A program made the position numbers and the translations under genes. DNA of 29,474 bases from Bryobacteraceae bacterium (GTDB lineage: Bacteria > Acidobacteriota > Terriglobia > Bryobacterales > Bryobacteraceae), in assembly GCA_025350445.1 (NCBI GenBank), contig JANXXV010000263.1, positions 1 through 29,474 of the forward strand, written 5' to 3'. This document shows positions 15,501 to 22,589 of the stretch, one piece after another (the first letter of the stretch is position 1; every line of letters starts with the position of its first letter). The notes under the pieces are model-generated. The model worked only from the letters and a program-made list of their open reading frames with translations, ran no database searches and was not told where the DNA came from.

Positions 15501-17454
15501 TGGCCTGCCCCATCACTGGCGACACCGCGAAGAATGCGCCTTGAAAAGCGATTCCCTGCATACGGAACTGCAGTTCGGGATCAGTCGCCTCTTCCCGCGC
15601 AATTTGGAAGGCATCCAGATAGAACAGGCGGATGTTATTCTCGACGATCATGCGTTGGAACTTTTCCGGGATGTGGCCCCAGACTTCTTCCGCCGTGTCA
15701 TAGCTGCTTTGGAGAATGAACACGCCGCCCTTGCGCAGGCCCGCCAAGGGATTCGAGTGCTGGAAAACGTTCGGGTCCGGCGAGAGCACGACATCCACAT
15801 AGAAGTAATCGCAGTTGATGCGGATCGGCTCCGGTGCGGCGGACAGGTAGTAGGTGGTGGGCTGGCCTTTCTTCTCCGACCCATATTTTGGGTTTGCCTT
15901 GATGTGATAGCCCAGCAGGTCAAACAGTGTCATCGCCAGGTTCTTGCCGGTAGTGATGGCGCCCCAACCGCCCACCGAATGCAGGCGGACGGTGATGCTG
16001 TTCTTCGGCATCAGGTTGGGATTCTCGCTGCCGTGGACCGCCAGATCGCGGAGCCCGGGATAACCGTCGGCAACCTGGATCTGATGGATCTCCTGCTTCG
16101 GCGTGAAGGGCCGATCGTGAAGGAAGTCGATGGAAAGATAGTAGAACTTCTTCTTCGGACCATTCGGCAGCATGTTCTCAATAGCGCCGATGATGCCCTC
16201 TGGCTGAAGGTCCCTGCTGCCCAGGCCGAACGAGGCCGAAAAGAGCGGGGGCAGATCTTCCGCTTTGCGATACGTCGCATGATCGGGGTAAGGCAGATGG
16301 CCGTTGGCGAACCGTCCGTTTTCCATGCATCGCCCCAGGGCGGCGCGGATCTCGCGCACCAAAGGCAGATCGGAGGCGAGCGGCTGATCCACGCGCTCCA
16401 GCACGGCCACGCCCTTGCGGCCTCTTAAAATATTGCCCAGCAGATCCCCGGGGAAGGGACGGAACATGGTGAGATTCACCACGCCCACTTTGATGCGGCG
16501 CGTCTCGCGAAGGTAATCGGCCACGGCTTCCGCCGTCACCAGCATGCTGCCCTGTCCCAGAATCAGGTACTCGGCATCCTCGGCGCGGTAAGTGGAAACC
16601 CGCTGATACTGGCGGCCGGTGAGGTCGAAGAACTCGGCCATCACCTGGTCTGTTATGGCCGCAATGTGCGCAAAGAAGAACGGCCGTTGCGCGGCAACGC
16701 TCTGCATGTACGCATCCTGATTTTGCACGGTGCCGATCATTACCGGGTTATCCACATTCCACAGTTCCGGAATGCGGCGGCGATGAGCGCCGAACAGGAT
16801 GCGTTGCGCGTGTGTCGGAGTGTCGATGATATCGTCGGGGCGGCCGAGGAAGGCGGCAATCAACTCGCGTTCCGGCAGCATCAGGGATTCAATCAGATGG
16901 GTGGTGAGGAAACCATCCTGCGCGCAAATGCCGGGGGTCAGAGCCAGCTCGGCGATTTTATGGGAGATGATGTTGAGATCGCAGACCTCCTGAGCGCTCT
17001 TCCCGAACACCTGGAAGAATCCGGTATCGTCGATGCAGTGGTAGTCGTCATGGCCGGCGTGAACGTTGAGAGTGGCCTTGGTCATGGCGCGGCAGCCCAT
17101 ATTCAAGACGTACGTCAGCCTCTTGCCCACCGCCGCGTAGAGCGACTCGTGCATATAGGCAATGCCCTGGCCGGAGGAAAAGTTGGTAGCGCGCAGTCCG
17201 GTCATGGAAAGGCCCGCGGTGACGGCGGCAGCGGCATGTTCGCCTTCCGGCTCAATGAAGATCAGCGGGCGGCCGGAGATGTTGAGGTGCCCTTTCGCCG
17301 ATTCTTCAGCCCAATACTCGCCCATCTGAGTGGAGGGCGTAATGGGGTAGGCGCCGGCGGCATCGGTTGATTCGCGTTCGCACATGATAACCGCGGTATT
17401 GCCGTCCATCGCCTGCCGTGTTCCTGGAAATCGAAATGTCCGTTTTGTGCTCAT
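12547..17454 (-). CDS. nifJ: Pyruvate:ferredoxin oxidoreductase, giant form with C-terminal ferredoxin tail
   Basis: A 1635-residue single-chain PFOR, against about 1170-1200 for usual NifJ enzymes. Order of parts: domain I with YPITPSTQ (36-43); domain II; gamma-type domain (about 485-700); 2x4Fe-4S ferredoxin domain with C786/C789/C792/C796 and C924/C927/C930/C934; TPP domain with proximal cluster C1002, C1005, C1132 and C1336, and TPP-Mg motif GGDGAMYD (1222-1229) with SNTGGQ (1256-1261). Two additions stand out: about 100 extra residues between C1005 and C1132, and a C-terminal extension with a Cys-containing ferredoxin-like tail (about 1557-1635; CTSCDEC and EKCTAQVIHP). It oxidises pyruvate and CoA to acetyl-CoA and CO2, reducing ferredoxin. 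Lying between rnfB and rnfC, 12 and 7 bases away, it is tied to Rnf. All catalytic residues I can name are intact. Confidence 0.95.
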   Translation of the reverse strand: MSTKRTFRFPGTRQAMDGNTAVIMCERESTDAAGAYPITPSTQMGEYWAEESAKGHLNISGRPLIFIEPEGEHAAAAVTAGLSMTGLRATNFSSGQGIAYMHESLYAAVGKRLTYVLNMGCRAMTKATLNVHAGHDDYHCIDDTGFFQVFGKSAQEVCDLNIISHKIAELALTPGICAQDGFLTTHLIESLMLPERELIAAFLGRPDDIIDTPTHAQRILFGAHRRRIPELWNVDNPVMIGTVQNQDAYMQSVAAQRPFFFAHIAAITDQVMAEFFDLTGRQYQRVSTYRAEDAEYLILGQGSMLVTAEAVADYLRETRRIKVGVVNLTMFRPFPGDLLGNILRGRKGVAVLERVDQPLASDLPLVREIRAALGRCMENGRFANGHLPYPDHATYRKAEDLPPLFSASFGLGSRDLQPEGIIGAIENMLPNGPKKKFYYLSIDFLHDRPFTPKQEIHQIQVADGYPGLRDLAVHGSENPNLMPKNSITVRLHSVGGWGAITTGKNLAMTLFDLLGYHIKANPKYGSEKKGQPTTYYLSAAPEPIRINCDYFYVDVVLSPDPNVFQHSNPLAGLRKGGVFILQSSYDTAEEVWGHIPEKFQRMIVENNIRLFYLDAFQIAREEATDPELQFRMQGIAFQGAFFAVSPVMGQAKLTEQTLFQSIKSQLEHKFGNKGARVVEDNIRVVRRGFDQVKEVTGKQISAAGAGLLRKAVDLPAMLAYQPSSGVPTTDIHRFWEQTGSFYIAGKGNDNIADPFIGLSFIPAATGVFRDMTGVRFDHPEWIPQNCTACGACYTVCPDSAIPGLVNTVLSVFETATKSVAASGHPIKHLPRAVRTMEQKLRPRITAEGGQANVRQLMQDAIAETLLAFPAASPEKLEAAEEFRLFQDALGEFKFSATQPYWMVREKKQKGSGGLLSITVNPYACKGCGECVKVCHDDALRTVLQTPESIQLLRRDWTFWQELPTTPPEYIRIDNLDERIGALETLLLDKKNYMAMVGGDGACLGCGEKTVVHLFTATVQALMQPRAAKQVKQLEDLIARLDQHIRLKLAGTMDLSDSNRVGRALEKLKDADVTLASFSEKLDETHAGETIDPEWLRWSTQLVAKLKHLHWQYTHGTGNRGRSSMGIVNSTGCTSVWGSTYPFNPYPFPWTNNLFQDSPSMAMGLFEGHMAKMAEGFKTVRMAEIELSGGYKKQTHEEFFTYFDWKKFSEEEFHLCPPVVSIGGDGAMYDIGFQNLSRMMMSGKPIKVLILDTQVYSNTGGQACTSGFTGQVSDMAQFGKAFQGKEEVRKEIALIAMAHRTTYVMQGSISNPTHLIEGFIEGVNASRPALFNIYSPCMPEHGIADNLAEYQSKLAVESRAYPLIRYNPDKGTLPEECFDLEGNPSLETDWPSYTLDFTDEQGNKDKMEVPMTFADFAVTEARFRKQFRTVPRDAWNENMILLSDFLNLGNDDREGKFPFIWAVNAKNKLIRVIPAAPIVRSCEDRRSFWRVLKSLTGIREKVDLPTAEHVRAEFAQTIAARLLDWAASGDVLAPPPALSAGNVPVPPVAANGHGYAAPWIDSPLCTSCDECIGINPKIFAYDEHKHAYVKDPKGGPYKDLVRAAEKCTAQVIHPGTPFDPGEKDLDKLAKRAAKYN

Positions 17455-17466
17455 GCTCTGACTCTC

Positions 17467-18384
17467 TTAGGTCCTTGTTTCCCGGCCGCCCGCGCCCGAA
17501 TAAACGGGCAAATCCGACGGCTCAATCGGGAGTGGCGATTTGCGCGTGATCTTTCTGGCTTCCAGGCCTTTCAGCGGCCCCTTCTTTTCGTCCAGCCAAA
17601 CGATCGCGCCGGTCGGGCAACGTTCGATGGCTTGCCGGTTCGCACTGTAGTGACGCGCATAATCAACCACCGCAAGATTATTTACGATGCTGATCAGGCC
17701 CTGCGCCGCGTCGGAAACGCAACGGCCACAGGCTGTACACGCTACCTCGCACTGCGCTTCTGCCAAGTCCCCATGCAAGTGATTCTGGCACGCCACGCTT
17801 AAGCGGTGACTGATGGCATGAAGGGAGAAGAGGCCTTTGGGACAGATGGAAACGCAGTCCCCGCAAGCGGTGCATTTGCTCTCACTCACAACGGGCAGCC
17901 CGTGGACATCCATGTGGATTGCGTCGAAAGTGCAGACACGATCGCAATCGCCCAAGCCCAGGCAACCCCAACTGCATCCTTTTCCACCGCCGGAAATCAG
18001 CGCTGCCGCCCGGCACGTGGCCAGGCCGGCGTAGCGCGCCTTCTGCTTTGCCACATGCGAACCCCCGGCACACGCCAGCCGGGCCACACGCTTCTCTTCG
18101 GCGCCGGAGGCAACTTGGAGAAGCAGCGCAATGGCCTGGATGCCTTCCGCGGTGTTCACGGTGCACTTGCCCGGAGCGATTTCTCCTTTCACCGCTTTTT
18201 CGGCGAAGGCGTGGCATCCGGCACAGCCGCAAGCACCACAGTTCGCCTTGGGCAGCAGCGCCTCGACTTCTTCAATCCGAGGGTCTTCATACACCCAGAG
18301 CTTTTTGTCGGCAAAGGCGAGGACCAGTGCGAGGATCACGCCCATGCTTGCCATCACCACGCCTGCTATCAGGTATTCCGTCAT
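17467..18384 (-). CDS. rnfB: Electron transport complex subunit RnfB, multi-cluster form
   Basis: A 305-residue iron-sulfur protein. An N-terminal membrane helix (residues 4-25) is followed by the RnfB-type motif C49-GACGCAGC with C74. Ferredoxin-like clusters come next: C137/C141/C147/C151, C171-TACGDC-VSIC (171-181), C212/C216/C219/C222, and an isolated C256-PTGA. This long, Cys-rich form is like the RnfB of acetogens and Bacteroidota and is thought to receive electrons from ferredoxin. The ATG at 18384 is favoured because it opens the membrane helix; a TTG at 18402 would add six residues. As first gene of the operon it probably follows the promoter in the divergent region. Confidence 0.93.
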   Translation of the reverse strand: MTEYLIAGVVMASMGVILALVLAFADKKLWVYEDPRIEEVEALLPKANCGACGCAGCHAFAEKAVKGEIAPGKCTVNTAEGIQAIALLLQVASGAEEKRVARLACAGGSHVAKQKARYAGLATCRAAALISGGGKGCSWGCLGLGDCDRVCTFDAIHMDVHGLPVVSESKCTACGDCVSICPKGLFSLHAISHRLSVACQNHLHGDLAEAQCEVACTACGRCVSDAAQGLISIVNNLAVVDYARHYSANRQAIERCPTGAIVWLDEKKGPLKGLEARKITRKSPLPIEPSDLPVYSGAGGRETRT

Positions 18385-18633
18385 CGTCTCACTCTTGCCC
18401 AAGGTATGAGGCAGCCCACGCAGACTGCGTCAAAATCCGCAACGAAACCGGCGGTCAGCGCCGGCTGAATTTGGGCCTGAGGCCTCCGCTCGAATTGAAT
18501 CCGATGATGCTTAATGCCACCGTAGGCCACTGGGTTCGTTTCTTCCTCTCTGCAGCTAAGCTGCCGATGCTGCAATCCGTGGGCCACTCAGTGGAACGCT
18601 GGTTGCTTAACAGTTTGAGAAATCGAGGACTGA
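18385..18633. promoter_or_regulatory. Divergent intergenic region between the rnf and apbE/OFOR operons
   Basis: 249 bases separate the two divergent start codons, so both operon promoters should lie here. Three short inverted repeats are visible: CCGGCG-GTCAG-CGCCGG (18448-18464), GCAGC-TAA-GCTGC (18552-18564) and CCAC-TCA-GTGG (18584-18594). Any could be an operator for a shared regulator or a 5'-UTR hairpin. I cannot point to convincing -35/-10 boxes by eye, nor to a match with a known regulator site. GAGGA at 18625-18629 serves as the apbE ribosome-binding site. Confidence 0.4.
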
Positions 18634-19647
18634 TTGAACAAGATTTGGCGCAACACACTACTGCCGCTCGTATTCGTTGGTTCGCTCGTGGCGCTGCGGT
18701 TCGCAACGGCGGAACGCGCGGTCCAGCCGGGGGTAATCCGGGTTCAGCGCCCGCTGATGGGGACGGTATGGAATCTGGAAGTCGCCGATCACGCGCAGCC
18801 CGCGGCAGCCCGCCGCGCGATTGAGATGGCCTATTCCGAACTGGAGCGCATTGATGCCCTGATGAGTGAATGGAAGCCGGAATCGCCGATTTCGCAGGTA
18901 AATTTCGCCGCCGGAAAGTATGCTGTTGCAGTCCCCCCGGAGTTGCGTGAACTGATTCAGCGCAGCATCCGCTACAGCGAGATCACCGGCGGTACCTTCG
19001 ACATCACCTGGCGCGGAATGGGGAACATCTGGCACTTTGACGACGCGTTTGCGCCGCCCTCGGAAGCGGCCGTCGCCAAGGCGCGCAAGAACGTCAATTT
19101 CCGTGCTATCCAGGTTACCGGTAACCGGGTGTTTTTGCCGGCGGGTATGAATATCGGGCTCGGCGGCATCGCGAAAGGTTATGCGGTGGACCGTGCATCC
19201 GCCGTGCTTGCCGCCGCCGGGTTTCGTGATTCTCTGGTGGACGGCGGCGGCGATGTGCGCGTCTCCGGAACCCGGAATGGCGTTCCCTGGCAACTCGGCA
19301 TTCAGGATCCGCGGCAACCGCGCGGGAAGATCCTCGGCGTTGTCCACCTTTCCAATCGCGTACTGGTCACCTCCGGGGATTACGAGCGCTTTCGCATGGT
19401 GAATGGTGTCCGCTACCACCACATCATCGATCCTCGAACGGGCTGGCCGTCAACGGCGTCCATCTCGGTGAGCGTGATTGCGAAGAGCGCGGAAGAAGGC
19501 GTGGTTCTGGCGAAGGCAATATTCATGTTGGGTCCTGACAAGGGACTGTCGCTAGCGCGCTCTCACGGCGTGGACGCTCTTGTGATCGATCCTAACGAAA
19601 TACGGTACGCGACAGACGGATTCTCGCGGTTGTTTGAAACCAATTGA
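18634..19647 (+). CDS. apbE: FAD:protein FMN transferase ApbE
   Basis: A 337-residue ApbE family protein with an N-terminal membrane or lipoprotein-like leader (residues 1-26). Signature segments: PLMGTVWNLEV (40-50), the substrate-binding stretch GIAKGYAVDRA, DGGGDVRVSG, and the metal/FAD motif HIIDPRTGWPS. The start is a TTG with GAGGA five bases upstream. ApbE moves FMN from FAD onto the Thr of D-x-x-[ST]-G-A-T motifs in the periplasm. RnfD (T189) and RnfG (T192) encoded across the divergent promoter are the obvious targets. It leads the plus-strand operon. Confidence 0.93.
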   Translation: MNKIWRNTLLPLVFVGSLVALRFATAERAVQPGVIRVQRPLMGTVWNLEVADHAQPAAARRAIEMAYSELERIDALMSEWKPESPISQVNFAAGKYAVAVPPELRELIQRSIRYSEITGGTFDITWRGMGNIWHFDDAFAPPSEAAVAKARKNVNFRAIQVTGNRVFLPAGMNIGLGGIAKGYAVDRASAVLAAAGFRDSLVDGGGDVRVSGTRNGVPWQLGIQDPRQPRGKILGVVHLSNRVLVTSGDYERFRMVNGVRYHHIIDPRTGWPSTASISVSVIAKSAEEGVVLAKAIFMLGPDKGLSLARSHGVDALVIDPNEIRYATDGFSRLFETN

Positions 19648-19727
19648 TTTGTCCGCCCATGTTTGGAAACCAGCGTGCAAGTTGATTGGATTGCGAGTCC
19701 GCTGAACGGCTCGCCGGAGAGCCACGT

Positions 19728-21626
19728 ATGCACTCAGCGGTTGTCGAAGGCGGGCGGGAGCAGAAGACGCGCGAAGCCCGGTGTGTGGTCCAACACATCG
19801 TTGAAATCGTCAGCGATTCGGGCGAAGGCGCGCAGACCTGCGGCCAAATGTTCGCGGACCTGTGCGCAAGAAATGGAAATGGCATCTGGACGGTGGAGAT
19901 TATCCCCGCCGAGATTGAGCCTCCGAGCAGATCGCGTGCCGGCGCCAGCGGTAATCGCATCCGGCTGGGATCCAAGCAGGTGACCAATGCCGGCAACTAC
20001 GCCGACATTGTGATCGCCTTGAACGAGCAGGTGCTTTACAGCCGCATCGATTCCGGCGCGCTGGCGCCGGGCACCACGGTGTTTGTCGATCAGGCAGCGG
20101 CGGAAAACCCGGACGAAGAGATTAAGCGCCGCTACGCAGAGGCCATCGCGGACTTTGAAAAGCATGGCTACTTGGTGGTTCAAGTACCCATCCACCGCCA
20201 GTGCCGGCTGCACACAGACGATCCGCGTAAGGGCAAGAACATGTGGGTGCTGGGGCTGCTGTGCGCGATCTACGATCTGGACGAAGCGCTGGTGCGGGTG
20301 AACATAGCCCGGCGGTTCGCGAAGAAGGGGGACGCGCTTGTCCGCAAGAACCTGGACCTGTTCGGGGACGGCTACGGTTGGGCGCTGCAGAACGTGGAGC
20401 AGCGTTTTCGGGTTCCCGCCGAGAGATCCACTCAGCCGATGGTGGTGATGAATGGCAATCAGGCTCTTGCATTAGGGATCATGGCCGCGGGCATGGAAGT
20501 ATGCTCCATGTACCCCATCACCCCGGCAACTTCCGTCTCGCATTTCCTCGCCGCTAACTTTGAACAGGTTGGCGGATTCGTGCACCAGGCCGAAGATGAG
20601 ATCGCCGCGATTGGATTCGCCATCGGTTGTTCTTACGCTGGTAAGACGGCGGTCACCGTCACGTCGGGCCCGGGGCTGGCGTTGAAAACCGAGTTCCTGG
20701 GCTATGCGGTGATGGCGGAGGTACCGCTGGTGGTGATCGTGGTGCAGCGTGGCGGCCCGTCCACCGGGCTGCCGACGAAGGTGGAGCAGAGTGATCTTTT
20801 GGCCGCGCTCTACGCCTCTCCGGGTGACAGTCCCAAGATCGTGATTGCCCCGGCCACCATCGAAGAATGTTTTCACTTCATGATTACAGCGCGCAAGCTT
20901 GCCGAGGACTTCCGCGGCCCGGTGATGGTGCTTTCAGACGCGAACCTTGCCACGGGTCAGCAGCCGTTCCCGAAGCCTCATCCGAGTGAGTCGTGGCTGG
21001 CGGCGCCGCTTGATCAATCCGCCTGGGATCCTGCCATACCGCCGTTCGCGTGGGACGCAAAAACCGGTTTGTCGCCACGGCCCATTCCCGGCCAGCGTGG
21101 CGGCGAATATGTGCTCACGGGGCTGGCGCACGATGAAGAAAGCCACGTGGCCTACGAGTCGGCGATCAATCAGCGGGCGATGGAGATGAGAAGCCGGAAA
21201 CTGGCGGTGCTCCAAAGTGCACTCAAGCCGCCGAAAGTTCACGGCGATCCGCAAGGCGACCTGCTGGTGGTGGGCTGGGGTTCGACGCTGGGCGCGATTG
21301 AGGAGGCCGTGGATGCGGTGCGCGCCGATGGACTGCGCGTATCCTCCGTTCACCTTCGATTCTTATCTCCGCTCGAACCCGGCTTACGTGGGATCTTCTC
21401 GCGCTTCCGGCAAGTGATGACGGTGGAGGTAAGCTACAGCGACGACGTGGACAACGGCTATTTGACGCCGGACGCGCGCAGGTATTCGCAGCTTGCGCAG
21501 CTATTGCGCTCGCACACGCTGGTTGATGTGGATTGCTGGTCTCGCGTGCCGGGCAGTCCCATTGCGCCGATGGTGATAGAGCAACAGTTGCGGCGCCGCC
21601 TGCAGCCGGCAAAGAAGGAGAACTAG
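19728..21626 (+). CDS. korA: 2-oxoacid:ferredoxin oxidoreductase, fused gamma-alpha subunit
   Basis: A 632-residue protein. Residues about 18-200 are the gamma domain (SGEGAQTCGQMFADLC at 31-46). Residues about 238-480 are the alpha domain I with YPITPATSVS (262-271) and the SGPGLALKTE segment, ending in the alpha domain II region that carries VVGWGSTLGAIEEAV. This gamma-alpha fusion is characteristic of KorA-type enzymes that use 2-oxoglutarate or related 2-oxoacids. The ATG at 19728 has GGAGAG 7 bases upstream. The beta subunit ATG follows the TAG directly with no gap. The substrate is inferred, as the fusion also occurs in enzymes for other oxoacids. Confidence 0.9.
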   Translation: MHSAVVEGGREQKTREARCVVQHIVEIVSDSGEGAQTCGQMFADLCARNGNGIWTVEIIPAEIEPPSRSRAGASGNRIRLGSKQVTNAGNYADIVIALNEQVLYSRIDSGALAPGTTVFVDQAAAENPDEEIKRRYAEAIADFEKHGYLVVQVPIHRQCRLHTDDPRKGKNMWVLGLLCAIYDLDEALVRVNIARRFAKKGDALVRKNLDLFGDGYGWALQNVEQRFRVPAERSTQPMVVMNGNQALALGIMAAGMEVCSMYPITPATSVSHFLAANFEQVGGFVHQAEDEIAAIGFAIGCSYAGKTAVTVTSGPGLALKTEFLGYAVMAEVPLVVIVVQRGGPSTGLPTKVEQSDLLAALYASPGDSPKIVIAPATIEECFHFMITARKLAEDFRGPVMVLSDANLATGQQPFPKPHPSESWLAAPLDQSAWDPAIPPFAWDAKTGLSPRPIPGQRGGEYVLTGLAHDEESHVAYESAINQRAMEMRSRKLAVLQSALKPPKVHGDPQGDLLVVGWGSTLGAIEEAVDAVRADGLRVSSVHLRFLSPLEPGLRGIFSRFRQVMTVEVSYSDDVDNGYLTPDARRYSQLAQLLRSHTLVDVDCWSRVPGSPIAPMVIEQQLRRRLQPAKKEN

Positions 21627-22580
21627 ATGTACGGTCAAAAACAGGAATGGGAGATCGAGCCGCAACCGCGTAACTGCTCGCTGGAAGATTATCAGGGCGC
21701 CGAGGCGCGCTGGTGTCCGGGGTGTGGCGACCATGCCGTCTTGAGCGCGGTGCAACGCCTGGCGCGGGATAAACAACTGCCGCCGGAGAAGACGGTGGTG
21801 GTTTCGGGCATTGGTTGTTCCAGCCGTTTTCCCCACTACATGAAGACGTATGGATTTCATGGTCTTCACGGACGGGCGTTTCCGGTGGCTTGTGGAGTTC
21901 GCAGCCGCCGGCCCGATCTTCATGTCTTCATGGTGACGGGCGACGGCGATTGCTGCGCGATTGGAACGGCGCACTGGATCCACGCCATCCGCTACAACAT
22001 GGACTTGACCGTGCTGCTGCTCGACAACAACATTTACGGATTGACGAAGAACCAGACCTCACCTACCACGCGCATCGGCGAACGATCGAACACGCATCCG
22101 AAAGGATCGTTCCTCTCGCCGCTGAATCCCATTACCGTCACGCTGGGCATTACGAATGCATCCTTCGTGGCGCAGACCATCGACTGGAATCCACCTCATC
22201 TTTACCAGACCATCAAGGCTGCCTTTGAGCATAAGGGCTCGTCGTTCGTGCGCGTGCTGCAGCGCTGCCCGCATTTCACCTCGCATGTTTTTGCCGAAGC
22301 GCAGCATGACCTGAGTCAAGTGCTGCTGATGAACCATCAGACCGGCATCACCATTGATCAACCGTTACAGCGCCTGTTCCCGAACCGAATCGAACACGAT
22401 CCGCGGAACCTGGCCGAGGCCCGGACGTTGTCTGAACGGGACGATGTATACCCAATCGGACTGTTCTACCAGAATCCGGATGCCCTGAGATACGACCATG
22501 CCACTTCGCAAGGCATCGGAATGACGCAATCTGAAAAACTGGCGGCGGTGGAAAAAGCGCTGGACAGGTTCGTTGTTTAG
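21627..22580 (+). CDS. korB: 2-oxoacid:ferredoxin oxidoreductase, beta (TPP) subunit
   Basis: A 317-residue TPP-binding beta subunit. Cluster Cys: C30 and C33 in WCPGCGDHA, C64 in GIGCSS, and a later Cys in LQRCPHF. The TPP-Mg motif is VTGDGDCCAIG (103-113) with the downstream DNNIYGLTKNQ and SPTT (133-148), as in KorB/PorB. It starts directly after the korA stop, with AAGGAG upstream. With KorA it decarboxylates a 2-oxoacid (probably 2-oxoglutarate to succinyl-CoA) and reduces ferredoxin. The beta subunit carries just one 4Fe-4S cluster and no other, so the complex lacks a dicluster ferredoxin domain of its own, which is relevant to the next gene. Confidence 0.93.
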   Translation: MYGQKQEWEIEPQPRNCSLEDYQGAEARWCPGCGDHAVLSAVQRLARDKQLPPEKTVVVSGIGCSSRFPHYMKTYGFHGLHGRAFPVACGVRSRRPDLHVFMVTGDGDCCAIGTAHWIHAIRYNMDLTVLLLDNNIYGLTKNQTSPTTRIGERSNTHPKGSFLSPLNPITVTLGITNASFVAQTIDWNPPHLYQTIKAAFEHKGSSFVRVLQRCPHFTSHVFAEAQHDLSQVLLMNHQTGITIDQPLQRLFPNRIEHDPRNLAEARTLSERDDVYPIGLFYQNPDALRYDHATSQGIGMTQSEKLAAVEKALDRFVV

Positions 22581-22589
22581 GAGGACGGC

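Noticed and set aside
14971..16428. A 485-codon open frame on the plus strand opposite the PFOR gene
   Set aside because: It is antisense to strongly conserved PFOR coding sequence; long antisense frames are expected in GC-rich genes, and the product has no family features.
17919..18824. A 301-codon plus-strand frame spanning rnfB antisense and the divergent control region into apbE
   Set aside because: It overlaps two well-supported genes in other frames and is Arg/Pro/Ser-rich, typical of a shadow frame.
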